Below are positions 37,410 through 45,991 of a DNA stretch of 64,000 nucleotides, in pieces (position 1 is the first letter of the stretch; every line of letters starts with the position of its first letter). The notes beneath the pieces were generated by a model that was given only the letters and a program-made list of their open reading frames with translations, did no database searches and was not told the origin of the DNA. The translations under genes and the position numbers were made by a program. The stretch comes from Comamonadaceae bacterium (GTDB lineage: Bacteria; Pseudomonadota; Gammaproteobacteria; Burkholderiales; Burkholderiaceae_C), in NCBI GenBank assembly GCA_947372865.1, contig CANBVJ010000006.1:24644-88643 (forward strand). Reading direction: 5' to 3'.

Positions 37410-38546
37410 ATGAAATTGACCCCCCCCCACCCCTTCAAACTCTGGCGTGAACTCCTCGGTACCCTGGCAGCAGGCCTGATTCTGGCCACGGGCGCGGCAC
37501 CGGCCTTGGCCGATGAGGAAAAAATCCTCAATATTTACAACTGGTCGGACTACATTGCCGAAGACACACTTGCGAATTTTGAGAAGGAAACCGGCATCAA
37601 GGTGCGCTACGACACCTATGACAATAACGAAATCCTGCACGCCAAGCTGGTGGCGGGCAAAACGGGCTACGACATCGTCGTGCCGTCGTCTACCTTCGCC
37701 CGGCTCCAAATCGACGGCGGTTTGCTGGCCAAACTGGACAAAAGCCAGCTGCCCAACCTGAAAAACCTCGATCCGGAAATCCAGTCCCAAATCGCCAAGA
37801 TCGACACCGGCAACCAGTATTTGGTGAATTGGCTCTGGGGTTACACCACCATTGGCATCAACACCGCCAAGGTGAAGGCGGCCTTGGGCAGCGAGCCGAT
37901 GCCCGCCAATGTTTGGGAGTTGTTTTTCAACCCCAAATACATCAGCAAACTCAAGAGCTGCGGCGTGAGCACGCTCGACAGCGCAACGGAAGTGTTGCCT
38001 GCGGCCTTGCATTACCTGGGCAAAGACCCCTTCAGCAAAAACGCGGCTGACTACCAGGAAGCGCTGGCCTTGCTTAAAAGCGTGCGCCCGTATGTCACCT
38101 TGTTCAGCTCGTCGGGCTATATCAACGACATGGCCAGCGGCTCGGTATGCATGGCGCTGGGCTGGAACGGCGACATCAACATCGCCCGCAGCCGCGCCAT
38201 TGAAGGCAAAACTGGCCAGGACGTGGTGGCCCTCATCCCCAAGACCGGCGCAGTGCTGTTTTTTGACATGATGGCCATTCCTGCAGACGCCGCGCATCCC
38301 AAAAACGCAATGGCGTTTATGAACTACATCATGCGTCCGGAAGTGCATGCCAGCCTGACCAACAAGGTGAAGTACGCCAACCCCAATAAGGAATCGCGCA
38401 AATTCATCAGTCCCGAAGTAGCCAAAAACCCCTCTGTCTTCCCCAGTGCGGAGGAAATGGCCACCATGGTGGCACCCAAGGCGCTGACCAACGACATTCG
38501 CCGTCTGGCGACACGGGCTTACACCTCATTCAAGACGGGTATCTAA
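37410..38546 (+). CDS. Second polyamine ABC transporter substrate-binding protein (PotF/SpuE-like)
   Basis: The 378-residue protein has a Sec signal with a likely cut after ALA (ATGAAPALADEE) and no lipobox, unlike the first binding protein. The mature part starts ILNIYNWSDYIAEDTLANFEKETGIKVRYDTYDNNE, strongly PotF-like. The start is uncertain. ATG 37410 directly abuts AGGAG (37405-37409), whereas TTG 37416 has the normal 6-base spacing. An upstream GTG at 37353 is also in frame. A run of nine C (37420-37428) lies in codons 4-6. Confidence 0.9.
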   Translation: MKLTPPHPFKLWRELLGTLAAGLILATGAAPALADEEKILNIYNWSDYIAEDTLANFEKETGIKVRYDTYDNNEILHAKLVAGKTGYDIVVPSSTFARLQIDGGLLAKLDKSQLPNLKNLDPEIQSQIAKIDTGNQYLVNWLWGYTTIGINTAKVKAALGSEPMPANVWELFFNPKYISKLKSCGVSTLDSATEVLPAALHYLGKDPFSKNAADYQEALALLKSVRPYVTLFSSSGYINDMASGSVCMALGWNGDINIARSRAIEGKTGQDVVALIPKTGAVLFFDMMAIPADAAHPKNAMAFMNYIMRPEVHASLTNKVKYANPNKESRKFISPEVAKNPSVFPSAEEMATMVAPKALTNDIRRLATRAYTSFKTGI

Positions 38547-38578
38547 GCCAAGGGCTTCAACGCACAGGAGAGCCGCCG

Positions 38579-39727
38579 GTGGCACATCCAAACCAAGTTA
38601 GCGCTGCTCCATTGGCAGGCGCCCCGTTTTTGCAGATCCGGCGCGTCGTCAAAAAATTTGACGACGTATTTGCGGTAGATGAAGTCAGTCTGGACGTACG
38701 CCAGGGCGAGATATTTGCTTTGCTGGGTTCCTCGGGCTGCGGCAAATCCACCTTGCTACGCATGCTCGCCGGCTTTGAGGCGCCGACTTCGGGCCAGATT
38801 TTGCTGGGCGGGCAGGACATCGTGGGGCTGGCGCCCTATGAGCGGCCTATCAACATGATGTTCCAGAGTTACGCCTTGTTTCCGCACCTGACGGTCTGGG
38901 ACAACATTGCCTTTGGCCTGCGCCGCGACCACATGCCCAAAGCCGAGATGCAGGAGCGCGTGGCGCAAATGCTCGAACTGGTGCAGCTCAAACCTTACGC
39001 CAAGCGCAAGCCGCACCAGCTCTCCGGCGGCCAGCAGCAGCGCGTGGCTTTGGCGCGCAGCCTGGCCAAGCGCCCGCAATTGCTGTTGCTCGATGAGCCT
39101 TTGGGCGCGCTCGACGCCAAACTGCGCCAGCAGACGCAGCTTGAACTCGTACGCATCATTGAACAGGTGGGCGTTACCTGTGTCATGGTTACCCACGACC
39201 AGGAAGAGGCCATGACCATGGCCACCCGCATCGGCGTGATGAGCGAGGGCAAGATTTTGCAAATTGGCCAGCCCGCCGAAATTTACGAAACCCCCAACTG
39301 CCGCTTCGTAGCCGACTTTATTGGCAGCGTGAACCTGTTCAAAGGCCACGTCGAAGTGGACGAGCCCGACCATGTGGTGATTGCCACCGCCGAGTGCAAA
39401 CACTATGTGAGTCACGGCATCACCGGCACCGCGGGCATGGATGTGCATGTGGCGGTGCGGCCTGAGAAGATGACGATCCAGACCACGCCGGTGCAAGACA
39501 GTGACCGCGAGTCTCTGGCCGAGGTGGGCTACAACATGGCGCAGGGCGTGATTGAAGACCTGGCTTATTTGGGCAGTTTGACCACCTACCACGTCAAACT
39601 CGACGGCGGCACCGTGGTCAAAGTGACCCACACCAACGCGGCACGCCACAGTGCGGCCCAACTCACCTGGGGCGACCGGGTCTATGTCTGGTGGTGTGGC
39701 AGCGACGTTGTGGTTCTGACGCGGTAA
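38579..39727 (+). CDS. potA: Polyamine ABC transporter ATP-binding protein (PotA/PotG-like)
   Basis: The 382-residue ATPase has Walker A GSSGCGKST at residues 50-57, Q-loop MMFQSYALFPHLTVWDN, signature LSGGQQQRVALARSL, Walker B LLLLDEPLGALD and H-loop VTHDQEEAM, then a C-terminal TOBE-type regulatory domain (VRPEKMTI). It energises polyamine import. It is the only ATPase among four permease genes. A GTG start is used, 8 bases after AGGAG. No ATG in this frame gives the conserved N-terminus. Confidence 0.93.
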   Translation: MAHPNQVSAAPLAGAPFLQIRRVVKKFDDVFAVDEVSLDVRQGEIFALLGSSGCGKSTLLRMLAGFEAPTSGQILLGGQDIVGLAPYERPINMMFQSYALFPHLTVWDNIAFGLRRDHMPKAEMQERVAQMLELVQLKPYAKRKPHQLSGGQQQRVALARSLAKRPQLLLLDEPLGALDAKLRQQTQLELVRIIEQVGVTCVMVTHDQEEAMTMATRIGVMSEGKILQIGQPAEIYETPNCRFVADFIGSVNLFKGHVEVDEPDHVVIATAECKHYVSHGITGTAGMDVHVAVRPEKMTIQTTPVQDSDRESLAEVGYNMAQGVIEDLAYLGSLTTYHVKLDGGTVVKVTHTNAARHSAAQLTWGDRVYVWWCGSDVVVLTR

Positions 39728-39732
39728 ACCCG

Positions 39733-40671
39733 ATGGCGGCGCGCGAATCTTTGGCCATGAACCCGCGCTCCGCGTATTTAGACCGCCTGAGCGCCGCCTG
39801 GGGCCGCTCCGCGGTCATTGGCGTGCCCATGCTGTTCTTGCTGGCAGTGTTTTTGTTGCCGTTTTTGGTGGTTTTCAAGATCAGTGTCTCTGAAATGGAC
39901 ACGGTTTTCTTCCACGATGTGCTGGCCTGGGCAGACGACACGCTGACGCTCAAGGTCAAGTTTGGCAACTACTTCAGCCTGTTCGAAGACACGCTGTATT
40001 TCCAGACCTACCTTAGTTCCATCAAGTTTGCGGCTATCACCACCGCTATTTGCCTCGCCATTGCCTATCCGTTTGCCTATTTTCTGGCCCGCAGCCCGGC
40101 CGACAAGCGGCCCGCTTTGCTGATGCTGGTAATGCTCCCGTTCTGGACCTCATTTTTGCTGCGCGTCTACGCCTGGAAAATGCTGTTGGCCGACAGCGGC
40201 GTCATTAACAACATCTTGTTGGCCGCAGGGTTAATGGCCGAGCCCATCAAGATGATGAACACGCCGTTTTCGCTGGTTTTGGGCATGGTTTACACCTATG
40301 TGCCCTTTATGATCCTGCCGCTTTACGCCAATCTGGTCAAGATGGATTTGACGCTGTTGGAAGCTGCGCTCGACCTGGGCGCCACGCCCTGGCAGGCCTT
40401 TTGGCGCGTCACGGTGCCCCTGTCCAAAAATGGCATCATTGCCGGCTCCATGCTGGTGTTCATTCCCTGCGTGGGTGAATTTGTGATTCCCGAGCTACTG
40501 GGCGGGCCGCAAACGCTGATGATCGGGCGCGTGCTGTGGGACGAGTTTTTCAGCAATAACGACTGGCCCATGGCCGCCGCCGTGGCGGTGGTCATGGTGT
40601 TGCTCATCATCGTGCCGGTCGCCTTGTTCAACAAATACCAGGCGGAAGCCAATACCGGGGGGCGGACATGA
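39733..40671 (+). CDS. Polyamine ABC transporter permease, second set (PotB/PotH-like)
   Basis: This 312-residue permease parallels the one at 35459. It has RLSAAWGRSAVIGVPMLFLLAVFLLPF in the first helix region and the EAA loop MDLTLLEAALDLGATPWQAFWRV followed by GSMLVFIPCVGEFVIPELLGG. The start is the ATG five bases after the ATPase stop. An ATG eight codons later is also possible. Its last bases overlap the start of the next permease (ATGA), so the two are translationally coupled. Confidence 0.9.
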   Translation: MAARESLAMNPRSAYLDRLSAAWGRSAVIGVPMLFLLAVFLLPFLVVFKISVSEMDTVFFHDVLAWADDTLTLKVKFGNYFSLFEDTLYFQTYLSSIKFAAITTAICLAIAYPFAYFLARSPADKRPALLMLVMLPFWTSFLLRVYAWKMLLADSGVINNILLAAGLMAEPIKMMNTPFSLVLGMVYTYVPFMILPLYANLVKMDLTLLEAALDLGATPWQAFWRVTVPLSKNGIIAGSMLVFIPCVGEFVIPELLGGPQTLMIGRVLWDEFFSNNDWPMAAAVAVVMVLLIIVPVALFNKYQAEANTGGRT

Positions 40672-41507
40672 AGTTCCATGCCGGGCGCTTGACTTCGCGC
40701 TTCTGGATGGGCGCGGTATTCCTGTTTTTGTACCTGCCCATCGTCACCCTGGTTGTTTTGAGCTTTAACGCCAGCCCCATGGTGACGAGCTGGGGCGGCT
40801 GGTCCACCCGCTGGTACGCCGCGCTGATGAAGGATGCAGAAATCATCTCCGGTTTTCGGCTGTCGCTGGAAATCGCCTTTCTCACCGGCTGCTCTTCGGT
40901 GGTCTTGGGCACGCTGGCGGCTTTGTCTTTGCACCGATTCAAGCGTTTTCCGGGCCGGACCCTGTTTGCTGGCATGGTGAATTCGCCCCTGGTGATGCCC
41001 GAGGTCATTATTGGCCTGTCGCTGCTGCTGATGCTGGTGTCGGTACAGCGGCTGTTTGGCTTTCCGGAGCGGGGGTTTGGCACCATTTGGCTGGGGCACA
41101 CGCTTTTGGGCATGGCCTATGCCACGGTGGTGGTGCTGTCGCGCCTGCAAGAAGTCAGCCCTTCGCTCGAAGAGGCGGCGCAAGACCTGGGTTGCCGCCC
41201 CTTACAGGTGTTCTTTCTGGTGACTTTGCCCCTGATCTCGCAGGCGATTGCCTCGGCGTGGCTGCTCACTTTTACCCTGTCGCTTGACGACGTCGTGCTT
41301 TCGGCCTTTTTATCCGGGCCGGGTTCGACTACCATGCCCATTACCATCTTCAGCCGCGCCCGCCTGGGCCTGAGTCCCAGCGTCAACACGGTGGCCACCA
41401 TCACGGTAGCAGTGGTGAGCATCGGCGTGATTGCTGCCAGCATGCTGATGGCACGCGCCGAGCGCCGACGGGCCCAAGAAGTGGCCGCCGCCTACCGCGC
41501 AGGCTAA
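40668..41507 (+). CDS. Polyamine ABC transporter permease, second set (PotC/PotI-like)
   Basis: The 279-residue partner permease has FLYLPIVTLVVLSFNASPMVTSWGGWSTRWY near the start, EEAAQDLGCRPLQVFFLVTLPLI as ATPase-contact loop, and FTLSLDDVVLSAFLSGPGSTTMP. It is clearly paralogous to 36430-37281 but not a recent copy, since many positions differ. It ends the transporter part of the cluster. The stop is 30 bases before gabT. Confidence 0.9.
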   Translation: MKFHAGRLTSRFWMGAVFLFLYLPIVTLVVLSFNASPMVTSWGGWSTRWYAALMKDAEIISGFRLSLEIAFLTGCSSVVLGTLAALSLHRFKRFPGRTLFAGMVNSPLVMPEVIIGLSLLLMLVSVQRLFGFPERGFGTIWLGHTLLGMAYATVVVLSRLQEVSPSLEEAAQDLGCRPLQVFFLVTLPLISQAIASAWLLTFTLSLDDVVLSAFLSGPGSTTMPITIFSRARLGLSPSVNTVATITVAVVSIGVIAASMLMARAERRRAQEVAAAYRAG

Positions 41508-41537
41508 GCCGGAACCTGTTTTTTGAAAGAGCCTCCT

Positions 41538-42845
41538 ATGAACGCCCCCCAAAACCAAAAATCCTTTGCTCCTGCCGATTCCACACTTGGAACCAACGCT
41601 GACTGGCACGCCCGCCGCCTGGCCGCCACGCCGCGCGGCGTGGCCGTGATGGGTGACTTTTTTATCGACCACGCCAAAAATGCCGAACTGTGGGACATCG
41701 AAGGCCGCCGTTACATTGACTTTGTCGGAGGCATTGCGGTGCTCAACACCGGCCACCGCCATCCCAAGATCGAGGCGGCCATTGCCGAACAATTGCAGCG
41801 CTTTACCCACAGTTGCTACCAGGTCGTGCCCTATGCGCAATATGTGTCGCTTGCCGAACGCATCAACGCCATCGTGCCCATCGACGGCCCCACCAAAACG
41901 GCCTTGTTCTCCACTGGTGCCGAAGCCGTTGAGAACGCGGTCAAGATCGCCCGCTCTTACACCGGGCGCAGCGGCGTCATCGCCTTTGGCGGCGCCTTCC
42001 ATGGCCGCAGCCTGTTTGCGGTGGCGCTCACTGGCAAGGTTCAACCCTACAAGGCGGGCTTTGGCCCATTTGCCCCCGAGATTTACCACGTACCCTTTCC
42101 CTGCCATTGCGCAGACCTGCAGGTCACCAAAAACGCGATGGAGCAGTTGTTCAAGTGCGACATTGAGCCCTCGCGTGTGGCTGCCATCATTTTTGAGCCG
42201 GTGCAAGGCGAGGGCGGTTTCAACCCCATCCAGGCCGAAGCAGTGCAATGGTTGCGCGCCCTGTGCGACCAGCACGGTATTGTGTTGATTGCGGACGAAG
42301 TGCAAACCGGCTATGGCCGCACCGGCAAGATGTTTGCCATGGAGCATTTCGGCGTCTCGCCCGACCTGATGACCATGGCCAAGAGCATGGGCGGCGGCAC
42401 CACGCTGTCGGCCGTGTCCGGACGCACCGCCATCATGGATGCGCCCAACCCCGGTGGCTTGGGTGGCACCTACGCCGGCAACCCGCTGGCGGTGGCCGCA
42501 GCGCACGCGGTGCTCGACGTAATGGTGGAAGAGGGCTTGTGCGAGCGCGCCCGCATTCTGGGTGAACGCTTGCACGCCCGTTTGTTGGCCGCCAAGGCCA
42601 AGAACGCTTGCATCGGCGACGTGCGCGCCCTGGGCGCTATGGTCGCCTGTGACCTGGTCAATGGCACGACGGGCGCGCCCGACGCTGACTTGGCCAAAAA
42701 AGTCCAGCAAGCTGCGCTCAAGCAAGGCCTGTTGCTGCTCACCTGCGGCGTTTATGGCAACGTGCTGCGCTTCCTGTTCCCACTCACGATTGAAGACGCC
42801 GTGTTCGACGAGGCCCTGGCGATTTTGGACAGCGTGCTGGCCTGA
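41538..42845 (+). CDS. gabT: 4-aminobutyrate:2-oxoglutarate aminotransferase
   Basis: A class III PLP aminotransferase (435 residues) with the GabT pattern: VAVMGDFFIDHAKNAELWDIEGRRYIDF near residue 40, FSTGAEAVENAVKIAR, FGGAFHGRS, DEVQTGYGRTGKMF, and PLP Lys282 in MTMAKSMGGGT. It converts GABA to succinate semialdehyde, the step after the aldehyde of putrescine is oxidised. No succinate-semialdehyde dehydrogenase (gabD) adjoins. Its gene follows the transporter closely, so the island may be one long operon. A TTG start 15 bases upstream is possible but less likely. Confidence 0.92.
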   Translation: MNAPQNQKSFAPADSTLGTNADWHARRLAATPRGVAVMGDFFIDHAKNAELWDIEGRRYIDFVGGIAVLNTGHRHPKIEAAIAEQLQRFTHSCYQVVPYAQYVSLAERINAIVPIDGPTKTALFSTGAEAVENAVKIARSYTGRSGVIAFGGAFHGRSLFAVALTGKVQPYKAGFGPFAPEIYHVPFPCHCADLQVTKNAMEQLFKCDIEPSRVAAIIFEPVQGEGGFNPIQAEAVQWLRALCDQHGIVLIADEVQTGYGRTGKMFAMEHFGVSPDLMTMAKSMGGGTTLSAVSGRTAIMDAPNPGGLGGTYAGNPLAVAAAHAVLDVMVEEGLCERARILGERLHARLLAAKAKNACIGDVRALGAMVACDLVNGTTGAPDADLAKKVQQAALKQGLLLLTCGVYGNVLRFLFPLTIEDAVFDEALAILDSVLA

Positions 42846-42923
42846 TTGTTGTTTTGACTGCCGCGCGGAGGGCGCGGCCTATTCTTTAAGCACATTCGCC
42901 AGCCGGGTGGCGTGCCCTTTCCT

Positions 42924-44255
42924 ATGAGCCTGTACCAAGAAACCATTAGCCGCCTGCAAGCGCTGGGCATCCATTCGGTGCTGGTGCAGTTTTGCGACAT
43001 TCACGGCGTGGCCAAAGGCAAGCTCGTGCCTTTGGCCAATTTGCAAGAATGGGTGGAGCAGGGCGCGGGCTTTGCCGGACCCAGCATATGGGGCACGGGG
43101 CTGCCGCGTTTTGGCGCGCGCAGCGAGTATTACGCCCGCGTGCAACTTGATAGCCTGCAACCGCTGCCCTTTATGCCGGGCGTGGCGCACGCGGTAGCCG
43201 ACGGTTTTGCTGCAGGCGAGCCGCTGGACACTTGTTCGCGCCAGCTGTTGCAGGCCGCCCTTGCCCGCATCCAAGCGCGCGGCTGGACGCTGTGGGTGGG
43301 AATCGAGCCCGAATTTTTCTTGTTGCGCCAAGACTACGATGGCGCGTGGCAGCTTGGTGATGCGGCCGATCAGCTCGACAAACCCTCGTACGACCTCAAA
43401 GCCATCCACCGCAACCAGGCCTTTTTGGACGATATGCGCTCCACGCTGACTGCGCTGGGCTTTGAGTTGCAGCAAATCGACCACGAAGACGCCTGCGGCC
43501 AGTACGAGATCAACTACAAATTTGACGATGCACTGGCCAGTGCGGACCGTTACCTGTTGTTCAAGCTGACTGCGCACGCTATCGCGCAAAAGCACGGCAT
43601 GGTATTTAGTGCCATGGCCAAGCCCCTAGCGCAGGCGCCGGGCAGCGGTTTGCATTTTCACCTGAGCATTACCGACGCCGACGGACGGGCGGTTTTTGCG
43701 GATCCGTCTGGCGCTCTGGGCCTGAGCACGGCGGGCCACCAGTTCGCCGCCGGATTGTTGGACCACGCCGACGCCTTAAGCGCCCTGTGCGCGCCCACGG
43801 TGAACAGTTACAAGCGTTTGGCGCTCAGCCACAGCGCCTCTGGCACCACCTGGTCGCCGGTCTGGAAAGCCTATGGCGACAACAACCGCACCTGCCTGGT
43901 GCGCGCGGTGGCCGGGCGGCTGGAATGGCGACTGCCCGATGCTTCCTGCAATGTCTACGCTGCGCTGGCGGCCACGCTTTTGGCCGGTCTGGACGGCATG
44001 GATCGCGCGCTTGCCGCCCCCACGCCCTGCGACGAAGACCTGTATGAGCGCTTTGCCAGCGGCGCCGCTATGCCTGAGCGCCTGCCGCGCGACCTGTGCG
44101 ACGCCTTGGTGGCCCTCGAACAAGACACTGCGCTGCGCGCCTTGTTGGGTGAGGCCTTTTGCGCCCAGTTTCTGGCGCTCAAGCGCGCGGAGTGGGACGA
44201 ATACCAGCAGCAGGTGTCGCCCTGGGAGCTGGCGCGTTACGCCGACGCTTTTTAG
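42924..44255 (+). CDS. Type III glutamine synthetase-like ligase (GlnT/gamma-glutamylmethylamide synthetase family)
   Basis: The 443-residue protein starts MSLYQETISRLQALGIHSVLVQF and has GS blocks IHGVAKGKLVPL, GIEPEFFLL (about residue 130), CGQYEINYKFDDALASADRYLLFK, SGLHFHLSI, NNRTCLVRAVAGRLEWRLPDASCNVYAALAA. The LDKPSYDLKAIHRNQAFLDDM and QIDHEDACGQYEINY stretches fit GlnT/GMAS enzymes, which make gamma-glutamylmethylamide in methylamine users. It is distinct from the PuuA-like gene at 31389. Substrate could be methylamine, ethanolamine, or a polyamine. It is the last gene of the plus-strand island. Confidence 0.82.
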   Translation: MSLYQETISRLQALGIHSVLVQFCDIHGVAKGKLVPLANLQEWVEQGAGFAGPSIWGTGLPRFGARSEYYARVQLDSLQPLPFMPGVAHAVADGFAAGEPLDTCSRQLLQAALARIQARGWTLWVGIEPEFFLLRQDYDGAWQLGDAADQLDKPSYDLKAIHRNQAFLDDMRSTLTALGFELQQIDHEDACGQYEINYKFDDALASADRYLLFKLTAHAIAQKHGMVFSAMAKPLAQAPGSGLHFHLSITDADGRAVFADPSGALGLSTAGHQFAAGLLDHADALSALCAPTVNSYKRLALSHSASGTTWSPVWKAYGDNNRTCLVRAVAGRLEWRLPDASCNVYAALAATLLAGLDGMDRALAAPTPCDEDLYERFASGAAMPERLPRDLCDALVALEQDTALRALLGEAFCAQFLALKRAEWDEYQQQVSPWELARYADAF

Positions 44256-44470
44256 TTTTCATTCCGTGCGTCTGCCGCCATATGGCGGCGTGCATTGCAC
44301 CGGCTTGGGGTCTTCGGCCTATCGCGGCGTCTTTTGGCATGCACGCCAAGTTTTTGTAATGCGAAATTTAAATCGGACAAGACTAGGGTTTTTATTTTAC
44401 ATCTTGCATTTCGAATTTCACATTGCGGTTCAATGCATTTAAGTTATTGATTTCAATCAGAAAAATTTAA
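44256..44470. other. Intergenic region upstream of the aceA promoter
   Basis: No gene is seen. The perfect palindrome ccgccatatggcgg lies at 44276-44289, 21 bases after the preceding stop, and could end the polyamine-island transcript without a T-tract. From about 44360 the sequence turns strongly AT-rich up to the aceA promoter, which could serve as an UP element or a binding site for IHF or H-NS-like proteins. That is inference. Confidence 0.5.
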
Positions 44471-44521
44471 GTCTTATATAAGACACAAGAGCTGACTTCT
44501 GTCTTATATAAGACCTAAAAT
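44471..44521 (+). promoter_or_regulatory. aceA promoter with two identical 14-bp palindromes
   Basis: The perfect palindrome gtcttatataagac occurs at 44471-44484 and again at 44501-44514, with exactly 30 bases between starts. A -35-like CTGACT (44492-44497) and a -10 TAAAAT (44516-44521) with an 18-base spacer frame the second copy. A protein bound there would block RNA polymerase. The motif is a dimeric repressor-type operator. I recall similar sequences upstream of central carbon genes in betaproteobacteria, but cannot name the regulator with confidence. Confidence 0.75.
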
Positions 44522-44587
44522 ACACCCCTAGGCACCGTACTTGCATTGCAAACGGCGCAAACGTTTTACCAACTCAGGAGTGTTCAC

Positions 44588-45907
44588 ATGACTCAATCCC
44601 TCAACGCACAACCCAGCCGCGAGCAGCAAATTGCCGCCCTGGAAAAAGACTGGGCCACCAACCCCCGCTGGAAAGGCATCACCCGCGGTTACTCCGCCGC
44701 TGACGTCGTGCGTTTGCGTGGTTCTTTCCCCATCGAGCACACCCTGGCTCGCCGTGGTGCAGAAAAGCTGTGGAACCTGGTCAACACCGAGCCCTACGTC
44801 AACTGCCTGGGCGCGCTCACAGGCGGCCAAGCCATGCAGCAAGTCAAGGCTGGCGTTAAAGCCATTTACCTGTCGGGCTGGCAAGTCGCCGCTGACAACA
44901 ACTCTTACGCCTCGATGTACCCCGACCAGTCGCTGTACCCCGTGGACTCGGTGCCAACCGTGGTCGAGCGCATCAACAACACCTTCCGCCGTGCAGACGA
45001 AATCCAGCATTCCAAAGGCATTGACGCTGGCGACAAGGGCTATATCGACAACTTCGCGCCCATCGTGGCCGACGCCGAAGCCGGTTTTGGCGGCGTTTTG
45101 AACGCTTTTGAGCTGATGAAGGCCATGATCAAGTCTGGCGCTGCCGGCGTGCATTGGGAAGACCAACTCGCTTCCGTCAAAAAATGCGGTCACATGGGCG
45201 GCAAAGTGCTGGTGCCCACCGCCGAAGCCTGCCAAAAGCTGATCGCCGCCCGCATGGCTGCCGACGTCTGCGGCGTGCCCACGCTGGTGATTGCCCGCAC
45301 CGACGCCGAAGCCGCTGACCTCTTGACCAGCGACTACGACGAAAACGACAAGCCCTTCCTGACAGGTGAACGCACCGCCGAAGGCTTCTACAAGACCCAC
45401 AAGGGCATTGACCAAGCCATTTCCCGCGCCATCGCTTACGCCGAATACGCTGACCTGGTGTGGTGCGAAACCGGCACGCCTGATCTCGAATTCGCCAAGA
45501 AGTTCGCCGACGCCGTGCACGCCAAACACCCCGGCAAAATGCTGGCTTACAACTGCTCGCCATCCTTCAACTGGAAGAAAAACCTGGACGACGCCACCAT
45601 CGCCAAGTTCCAGCGCGAGCTCGGTGCCATGGGTTACAAGTACCAGTTCATCACCTTGGCTGGCATCCACTCAATGTGGTACAACATGTTTGACTTGGCA
45701 CAAGACTACGTGGCACGCGGCATGACCGCTTACGTGGAAAAAGTGCAGGAGCCCGAATTTGCGGCCCGCGACCGTGGCTACACCTTCGTGAGCCACCAGC
45801 AAGAAGTGGGTACCGGCTACTTTGACGAAGTCACCACCGTCATCCAGGGCGGCAAGTCCAGCGTGACCGCGCTGACCGGCTCGACCGAAGAAGAGCAGTT
45901 CCACTGA
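44588..45907 (+). CDS. aceA: Isocitrate lyase
   Basis: The 439-residue enzyme splits isocitrate into succinate and glyoxylate at the entry of the glyoxylate shunt, needed for growth on acetate and fatty acids. The active-site signature [14 protein letters not shown] is at about residue 198. [21 protein letters not shown] near the N-terminus and CSPSFNWKK near 325 are also typical. The start is the ATG preceded by AGGAG with 7-base spacing. The partner malate synthase gene is not adjacent. It has its own promoter with twin palindromes upstream. Confidence 0.97.
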   Translation: MTQSLNAQPSREQQIAALEKDWATNPRWKGITRGYSAADVVRLRGSFPIEHTLARRGAEKLWNLVNTEPYVNCLGALTGGQAMQQVKAGVKAIYLSGWQVAADNNSYASMYPDQSLYPVDSVPTVVERINNTFRRADEIQHSKGIDAGDKGYIDNFAPIVADAEAGFGGVLNAFELMKAMIKSGAAGVHWEDQLASVKKCGHMGGKVLVPTAEACQKLIAARMAADVCGVPTLVIARTDAEAADLLTSDYDENDKPFLTGERTAEGFYKTHKGIDQAISRAIAYAEYADLVWCETGTPDLEFAKKFADAVHAKHPGKMLAYNCSPSFNWKKNLDDATIAKFQRELGAMGYKYQFITLAGIHSMWYNMFDLAQDYVARGMTAYVEKVQEPEFAARDRGYTFVSHQQEVGTGYFDEVTTVIQGGKSSVTALTGSTEEEQFH

Positions 45908-45910
45908 AAA

Positions 45911-45936
45911 TTGACAGCGCCGGGCCAGCGTAAAAT
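45911..45936 (+). promoter_or_regulatory. Weak candidate thrS promoter
   Basis: A consensus TTGACA at 45911-45916 is followed by TAAAAT at 45931-45936, but the spacer is only 14 bases, shorter than usual. If used, transcription starts at about 45943 and the leader would contain the hairpin at 45961-45982. Confidence 0.4.
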
Positions 45937-45960
45937 CTGACTCGCGTTTCAACCCACCTC

Positions 45961-45986
45961 AAGCGCGGCACCTGCCGCGCTTTTTT
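45961..45986 (+). terminator. Intrinsic terminator just upstream of thrS
   Basis: A 9-bp GC-rich stem aagcgcggc / gccgcgctt with a 4-base loop (acct) is followed by TTTTTT and ends 6 bases before the thrS ATG. It is the natural terminator of aceA, but its position also places it in the thrS leader, where it could act as an attenuator. Confidence 0.8.
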
Positions 45987-45991
45987 GCTTT

